Of a DNA stretch of 64,000 bases, positions 58,763 to 64,000 are shown one piece after another. The DNA is taken from the NCBI GenBank assembly GCA_964541225.1, contig CAZIPN010000008.1:3937-67936 (forward strand), read 5' to 3'. The translations under genes and the position numbers were made by a program. Within the stretch, counting starts at the first letter, position 1. Every line of letters begins with the position of its first letter. This DNA is from CAZIPN01 sp964541225 (GTDB lineage Bacteria; Actinomycetota; Coriobacteriia; Anaerosomatales; JAAXUF01). The notes below the pieces were generated by a model. That model was not told the origin of the DNA. It worked only from the letters and a program-made list of their open reading frames with translations, and searched no databases.

Positions 58763-58796
58763 ATGTGCCCGCCACGACGAAGCGCTGCGGGCACAT
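58763..58796 (-). terminator. Hairpin after the giant repeat protein gene
   Basis: ATGTGCCCGC and GCGGGCACAT form a perfect 10-base stem with a 14-base loop, 13 bases beyond the stop of the giant gene on the - strand, followed there by TTGCC. Likely terminator. Confidence 0.55.
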
Positions 58797-58809
58797 GGGG
58801 ACCCTTGGG

Positions 58810-61800
58810 CTAGTCGAGCGACCCAAGCACATCCAACGCGTCGACATTGATCGTGTTGCCTGTGGCTGCGGGATTGCGTCGGCCTGTGTAGCTGACCACG
58901 ATCGTGTGCTGGCCGTCTGCAAGATCCGAGGACGTCCAAACGGCGGACTTCCATTGGGCCGAGGGCGCGTACAGGTCCACGTCGACCGGATCTCCGCCAT
59001 CGATCGAGACAGACGCGATTCCGTACGTCGGCGATCGGAGCGCGATCAAGGCAACCTCCGTCCCCGTGAAGTGCGCGGTCATCGTGGCAGAGCCTTCGCT
59101 CGACCGCGTGAAGTCCCCACCCGACAGAGCGGCGTTCGAGACGGTGGTCCACGATCCGGTATAGGTGAGGGCGGGAACGCTCTGCTCGAACCGGGTGCTT
59201 GGGTCGTCCGTGACACTGCCAAGCACATCCAACGCGTCGACATTGATCGTGTTGCCTGTGGCTGCGGGATTGCNNNNNNNNNNNNNNNNNNNNNNNNNNN
59301 NNNNNNNNNNNNNNNNNNNNNNNNNNNNNNNNNNNNNNNNNNNNNNNNNNNNNNNNNNNNNNNNNNNNNNNNNGACAGAGCGGCGTTCGAGACGGTGGTC
59401 CACGATCCGGTATAGGTGAGGGCGGGAATGCTCTGCTCGAACCGGGTGCTTGGGTAGGCTGAGATGCTGCCGAGAACATCCAACGCGTCGAAGTTGAGTC
59501 CGCTTGCTGTCGCGGCGGCGTTCTTCCGGCCAGTCTGGACAATGCTGACTGTGTGAAGGCCGCTTGGAAGCCCGCTGACGCTCCAGACGGAACTCTGCCA
59601 CTGGGCACTGGGCGCATACAGGTCAACATCGACCGGCTGTGTGCCATCAACGCTCACTTGCGCGATGCCGTAGCTCGACGACTTCAGAGCGATCCAGTCA
59701 AATGAAGTTCCTGTGAAGGCGATGCTCACAGTCGCAGTCGGCGACACGGTCTTGATGAAGCTGCCGCCGGACAAGTATGGGGAGTGGACTGTCGTCCACG
59801 CACCCCGTATGAACAAGTTGGAATCATCCTGTTCGTAGCGTGTCGTTGGCGCCGCAATCACGTAGCCGTCGACGTCCACTGCGTCGAGATTGATTGCGTC
59901 AGTCGTGGCCAGTGGGTTCCTAGTGCCTGTCCATGTGAACGTAACCGTGTGGGTAGCGTCCGGCAGCCCCGAGGCGCCCCATATCTGCTGCTTCCACTGG
60001 GCCGAGGGGGCGTAGAGATCGACATCGACTGGCTTCGCACCATCAAGGGAGATGCGCGCGATACCGAAGCTCGGGGACTTGAGCGCGACGAGTGATGCTG
60101 ATGACCCGACGAACGCAATGGTCGCTGCGCTGTCAGCGCCTGTTGACTTTGCGTTGCCACCACCGGACAGGAGCGAGTTCTGGACGTCGGCCCACCGCCC
60201 GCTGTAGTAGATGTGCGGGTTGTCTTGCTCGAAGCGAATAGGTGCGGACACAAGCTGTCCTAGAACCACCGAGTCGAGGCTGAGAGTGTTCCCTGAGGAA
60301 GAAGGATTGCGCTGACCAGAGGGCTGAATGCACACGGTGTGCGTACCTTCGGTGAGCCCACTGACTTGCCAAGCGGTTGCCTGCCACTGAGCGGTCGGAG
60401 CGTAGAGGTCCACTGCGACGGCTGGACCATTGTCGACAGTCACCGAGGCGATTCCCGAGCTACTGGACTTGAGGGTCTTCCACAGGAACGAGGATCCTCG
60501 GAAGGTGATGAATGCGGCAGCGTCTGGATCGTAGGTGCGGGTGTAGCTTCCACCCGACAGCAGGCTGTGGGATACCGTTGACCACAGCCCCCGATAGCGT
60601 ATGGGTGTGGCGTCCTGTTCCTGGTTGGCGATTGTCTCGAAAGACGCTGTCTTTGTGGGCTCCGCGTTTCCGGCGGCGTCCACGGCTCTGTAGTAGAGCG
60701 TGTGGAGCCCGGGAGATGGCGCGCCACAGTACTGAGAGCCGCTTGTCCACGTCCCTTCATCCAGTCGGTACCCGAGACTGGCTACTCCAGATGGCGTGTC
60801 AGACGCCACGAAGGTTACGGTCACCGTTCCCGCGTAGCTGCTGACCGCGTCCGTCGTCGTGTTCGGCGCGGTCTTGTCAATCCGCACGGTCGCGGTCTGG
60901 GTGTCCTCCACGTTGCCTGCGACGTCCGTGGAGAAGTACTCGATCGAGGACGTGCCCTCGGTGCTCACTGTGAACGGAGCCGTGTAGGTCGTCAGCGCCG
61001 ATCCGTTGAGCCGGTACTTCGTCGTGCTGACGGCCGTGAGGGAATCGTTGGCGGTCAGCGTGACGGTGGCGTCGGTTGTGCGCCAGGAGTCGGACACGTC
61101 GTGGCTCGTCACGGGCGGATCTGTGTCAGGCAGCAGATTCCCAGCGACCTCCAGGGCGTCGAGATTGATCGCGTTGCTGCTGGCGGATGCGTGCTTGCGG
61201 CCCGTCCAGGACCACGAGACGGTGTGTGTGGTGTCTTCCAGACCCCCCACACTGGCCACCTTGGCCCTCCATGCAGCCGACGCCGAGTACAGATCCACGT
61301 CGGCAGGGGTCCCACCATCGACGCTGAGGGCCGCGATGCCGTAGGTCGACGACTTCAGGGCGACCACCTCGAAGCCCGTGCCCTTGAAGATGAAGTGTGC
61401 CGAGGACTTGGGTCCGAGTGTCTTTGTGTGGCTGCCGCCAGAGAGCAACTCATAGGTTGCGGTGCTCCACGCACCGCGGTAGTAGATGTCTGATGCGGTC
61501 TGCTCGAGGTGTGCGTACACGTCGAACTGCACGCTGTGGGTGGCCTCGTTGCCGACATTGTCACGTGCCCGGAACTCGAGAGAATGGTGACCGGCTTCAG
61601 GGACGCTAAGAGCGGAGGCGGGTTCCCAAGAGCCGTCATCAAGCCGCGTCTCGACCGACTCGACTCCGGAGTTGCTGTCGGTCGCCGCGACGGTGATCGA
61701 TGCAGTGCCGTGGTAGCTCGCGGTGGCGTCGGAAGAGAGCGCCGGTGGAGTGTCGTCAATGCACACTGTCGCCGTCTGCGTGGTCTCGGTGTTGCCCACG

Positions 61801-64000
61801 ACATCGACTCCCGCGTAGTCGATCGTGTGGGTACCGTCTCCCGTGACGCTGAATGGGGCAGAATAGGTCGACACTGCTGATCCATCCAGTGTGTAGCGGA
61901 CTGCCTGTGCTCCCGAGAGCGCGTCTGTCGAGGTCAGCGTGATACTGACCGGGCCGGATATCCAACCGCTGGGCGCATCGTTCCGAGTGGAAGGCGCGGA
62001 GTTGTCGACTCGCACGACAGTCGATGTGGCCGTGCTTGAGTTGCCCACCGCGTCGACCGCGAAGTACCGTACGACGGTAGTGCCCTCCGCTGAGACCGCA
62101 ACTGCGCCCGAGTACGGCAGCGTGGGTGCTGATCCGTCGGTGCTGTAGAAGACCGATCCAACGCCAGATGCGCCGTCTGTGGCCGCGAGGTGCACAAGGA
62201 CCGGGCCCTTTGTCCAGGCGTCAGTCGCATCGCAGGTGACACTCGGCGCGGTCTTGTCAATCCGCACGGTCGCGGTCTGGGTGTCCTCCACGTTGCCTGC
62301 GACGTCCGTGGAGAAGTACTCGATCGAGGACGTGCCCTCGGTGCTCACTGTGAACGGAGCCGTGTAGGTCGTCAGCGCCGATCCGTTGAGCCGGTACTTC
62401 GTCGTGCTGACGGCCGTGAGGGAATCGTTGGCGGTCAGCGTGACGGTGGCGTCGGTTGTGCGCCAGGAGTCGGACACGTCGTGGCTCGTCACGGGCGGAT
62501 CTGTGTCAGGCAGCAGATTCCCAGCGACCTCCAGGGCGTCGAGATTGATCGCGTTGCTGCTGGCGGATGCGTGCTTGCGGCCCGTCCAGGACCACGAGAC
62601 GGTGTGTGTGGTGTCTTCCAGACCCCCCACACTGGCCACCTTGGCCCTCCATGCAGCCGACGCCGAGTACAGATCCACGTCGGCAGGGGTCCCACCATCG
62701 ACGCTGAGGGCCGCGATGCCGTAGGTCGACGACTTCAGGGCGACCACCTCGAAGCCCGTGCCCTTGAAGATGAAGTGTGCCGAGGACTTGGGTCCGAGTG
62801 TCTTTGTGTGGCTGCCGCCAGAGAGCAACTCATAGGTTGCGGTGCTCCACGCACCGCGGTAGTAGATGTCTGATGCGGTCTGCTCGAGGTGTGCGTACAC
62901 GTCGAACTGCACGCTGTGGGTGGCCTCGTTGTTGCCTGCCCCATCGGACGAGAAGAAGCTGAGCGTATGTCGGCCAGGTGCATCGGTTGTGACGACAGTG
63001 CCCGAAGTCCACGATCCGCCGTCGAGGCTGAATTGCGTTGCAGCGACTCCGGATAGAGCGTCCGAAGGACTGAGAGTGATCGTGGCGGCAGAGGAGTACA
63101 CCCCTGTGGCATCGTCGGTCGTCACCGGTGCCGTGTGGTCGACCCTGACCGTGGCCGTCTGGGTCTCCTCGACGTTTCCGGCGTTGTCGATACCGGCGTA
63201 GTCGATTGTGGTCACGCCCTCCGCGGCCACTTCGATACCGGTCGTGCAGGTCGCCGCCGCCGAGCCGTTGAGGGCATAGCGGATGCCGGCCAGGCCCGAC
63301 AGCGAGTCACTCGATGTCAGGTGGACCATGGTGGATGTGGCCAGCCACGACGAGGTGGCGTCGGAGGATGACGAGGGTGCGGTGTCGTCGACGAGTACGG
63401 TCGCGGCCTTGATCGGACCGGCGTTGCCGACCGCATCGATCGCCTGGTAGCGCAGCGTGGTCGTGCCCTCTGCAGAGATCGTGATCGGTCCGGTGACCGT
63501 GGTCGTCGGTGTCGAATCATCGGTGGAGTAGAGGATGGTCGCGACACCTGAGGCCGTGTCCTGGGCGCTGAGGTGTACAACCGCAGGACCGTGTGCCCAA
63601 GCGCCAGGCGCATCATCGCTCGCAGTCGGCGCGTCCTTGTCGATGCGGACATAGGCCGTCGAGGTCGGCTCGGTGTTGCCCGCGCCGTCACGCGAGGAGT
63701 ACTCGATGGCGGTGGTGCCCTGTGCACTGACCGCGAACGGCGCGGTGTAGGTGGTGAGCGCGCCACCGTTGACCCGATACCTGGTGCTCTCCACTCCGCT
63801 GTTGGGGTCGCTCGCGCTCAAGGTGACCGTCTCGGTGTCGGTACGCCAAGCACCCGTGCAGCTCGCCGAGGTGACGGGTGGAGTGGTGTCTTGGAGGGCG
63901 ATCCCATTGACGTCGAACGCGTCGATGTTGACCGCACCGACGGTTTCAGGTGTCCGGGCGACGCGTACCGTGTGAGTCGTGTCCGAGAGCCCGGTGGCAC
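58810..64000 (-). CDS. Giant repetitive surface-type protein (5' end outside window, interrupted by assembly gap)
   Basis: The frame is open from the window edge to TAG 58810 except at the N gap; more than 1,600 residues are visible. Two modules alternate. Module A (about 85-95 residues, ten visible) has the form DxxAPxTxxDAxxxW ... SGVxxxxYxLDG ... EGxTxxxYxxxDxxGN, an Ig-like/OmpL47-type fold. Module B (132-residue period at the C-terminus, eight visible incl. partial and gapped) shows YRGxWST, LSGGxxxxT, SSTYGIAxVxVDGxxPxxVDLYxxxAxW, GLxxGTHTV and TGRKNxxATxxxINxDAxxV, resembling beta-sandwich carbohydrate-binding domains. It ends DVLGSLD with no LPxTG or membrane anchor. Likely secreted adhesin or glycan-binding protein. 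Confidence 0.9.
58823..59827 (-). repeat. 396-bp tandem units (132-residue module B)
   Basis: Near the 3' end of the gene units recur every 396 bases: CCAAGCACATCC at 58823 and 59219 and CTCTGCTCGAA at 59180 and, after allowing 245 missing bases in the gap, 396 bases further. The last two units are nearly identical; upstream units (towards 60600) are diverged but keep the 392-396 spacing. Confidence 0.85.
59274..59373. other. Assembly gap of 100 N in the repeat array
   Basis: The 55 bases on its left (59219-59273) equal 58823-58877 and the 55 bases on its right (59374-59428) equal 59123-59177, after which both comparisons diverge. The reading frame changes across the 100 N, so the real length is not 100. 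Confidence 0.95.
60863..61551 (-). repeat. 689-bp perfect direct repeat, copy 1
   Basis: Identical base for base to 62243-62931 (offset 1380 = 460 codons). It covers one module B, the following module A (TDPPVTSHDV...) and the start of the next. Confidence 0.97.
62243..62931 (-). repeat. 689-bp perfect direct repeat, copy 2
   Basis: Second copy of the repeat at 60863-61551. The sequences diverge abruptly at both ends, while the modules between the copies are clearly different from each other. Confidence 0.97.

Noticed and set aside
62190..62873. Near-identical + strand open frames at 60702-61493 and 62190-62873
   Set aside because: They are antisense copies produced by the 689-bp duplication of the - strand giant gene, not paralogous genes.
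58810..64000. CRISPR-like repeat array
   Set aside because: Repeats are 396 bases or longer, in frame and protein coding; no short repeats with regular unique spacers anywhere in the window.

Overview
The window is high-GC DNA (roughly 60-65 % by eye) with almost all genes on the + strand in tight, often overlapping operons. Housekeeping gene content and order (leuS-comEA-comEC-holA, lepA-dusB-hemW-hrcA-dnaJ-rsmE-mtaB, phoH to recO, glyQ-glyS, PPDK regulator-ppdK, dgt-dnaG-rpoD), a CIRCE/HrcA heat-shock circuit, a two-subunit glycyl-tRNA synthetase and a PPDK pair suggest a Gram-positive, deep-branching Actinomycetota of Coriobacteriia or OPB41-like type, probably anaerobic. This placement is inference from gene content; no rRNA is present.

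Layout. 1-8200 is accessory: a DUF2892-like membrane protein, an isochorismatase-family hydrolase divergent from a MarR regulator plus DrrAB-type ABC exporter, a methyltransferase, an OsmC protein, a rhodanese, a small cysteine-rich protein, a DoxX-like membrane protein and a PAS-PAS-HD-GYP signalling protein. 8300-44250 is conserved core: translation (leuS, lepA, rpsT, glyQ, glyS), tRNA and rRNA modification (dusB, mtaB, rsmE, ybeY), natural transformation (comEA, comEC), replication and repair (holA, recO, dnaG), heat shock (hrcA, dnaJ), nucleotide metabolism (cdd, deoC, dgt), central carbon (ppdK and its regulator) and the primary sigma factor. 44300-44600 carries two tRNA genes. 44600-49260 encodes envelope proteins: a PASTA protein with a catalytically degenerate amidase domain, an LCP-like protein, an unknown anchored protein, and a Wzz/BY-kinase fusion. 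49400-58700 is an exopolysaccharide locus: a flippase fused to a glycosyltransferase, a Wzy-like polymerase/ligase, two unusual kinase-like proteins, two further GT4 glycosyltransferases and a hexapeptide acetyltransferase, mostly joined by 4-base GTGA overlaps. 58810-64000 is the 3' part of a giant repetitive, probably surface-exposed protein on the - strand; its start lies outside the window.

Two 100-N gaps occur. The first (33524-33623) is flanked by the same 55-bp sequence on both sides and is most simply two overlapping contig ends, so glyQ and glyS are probably contiguous. The second (59274-59373) lies in the repeat protein; 396-bp periodicity and reading frame both predict about 245 missing bases rather than 100.

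No insertion sequence, prophage, integrase or CRISPR array was seen. The most unusual items are the flippase-glycosyltransferase fusion, the degenerate amidase, the paired kinase-like genes in the polysaccharide operon, the DgkA-PAP2 fusion, the shortened PgpH-like protein, the 689-bp perfect duplication in the giant protein, and two structured 5' leaders.
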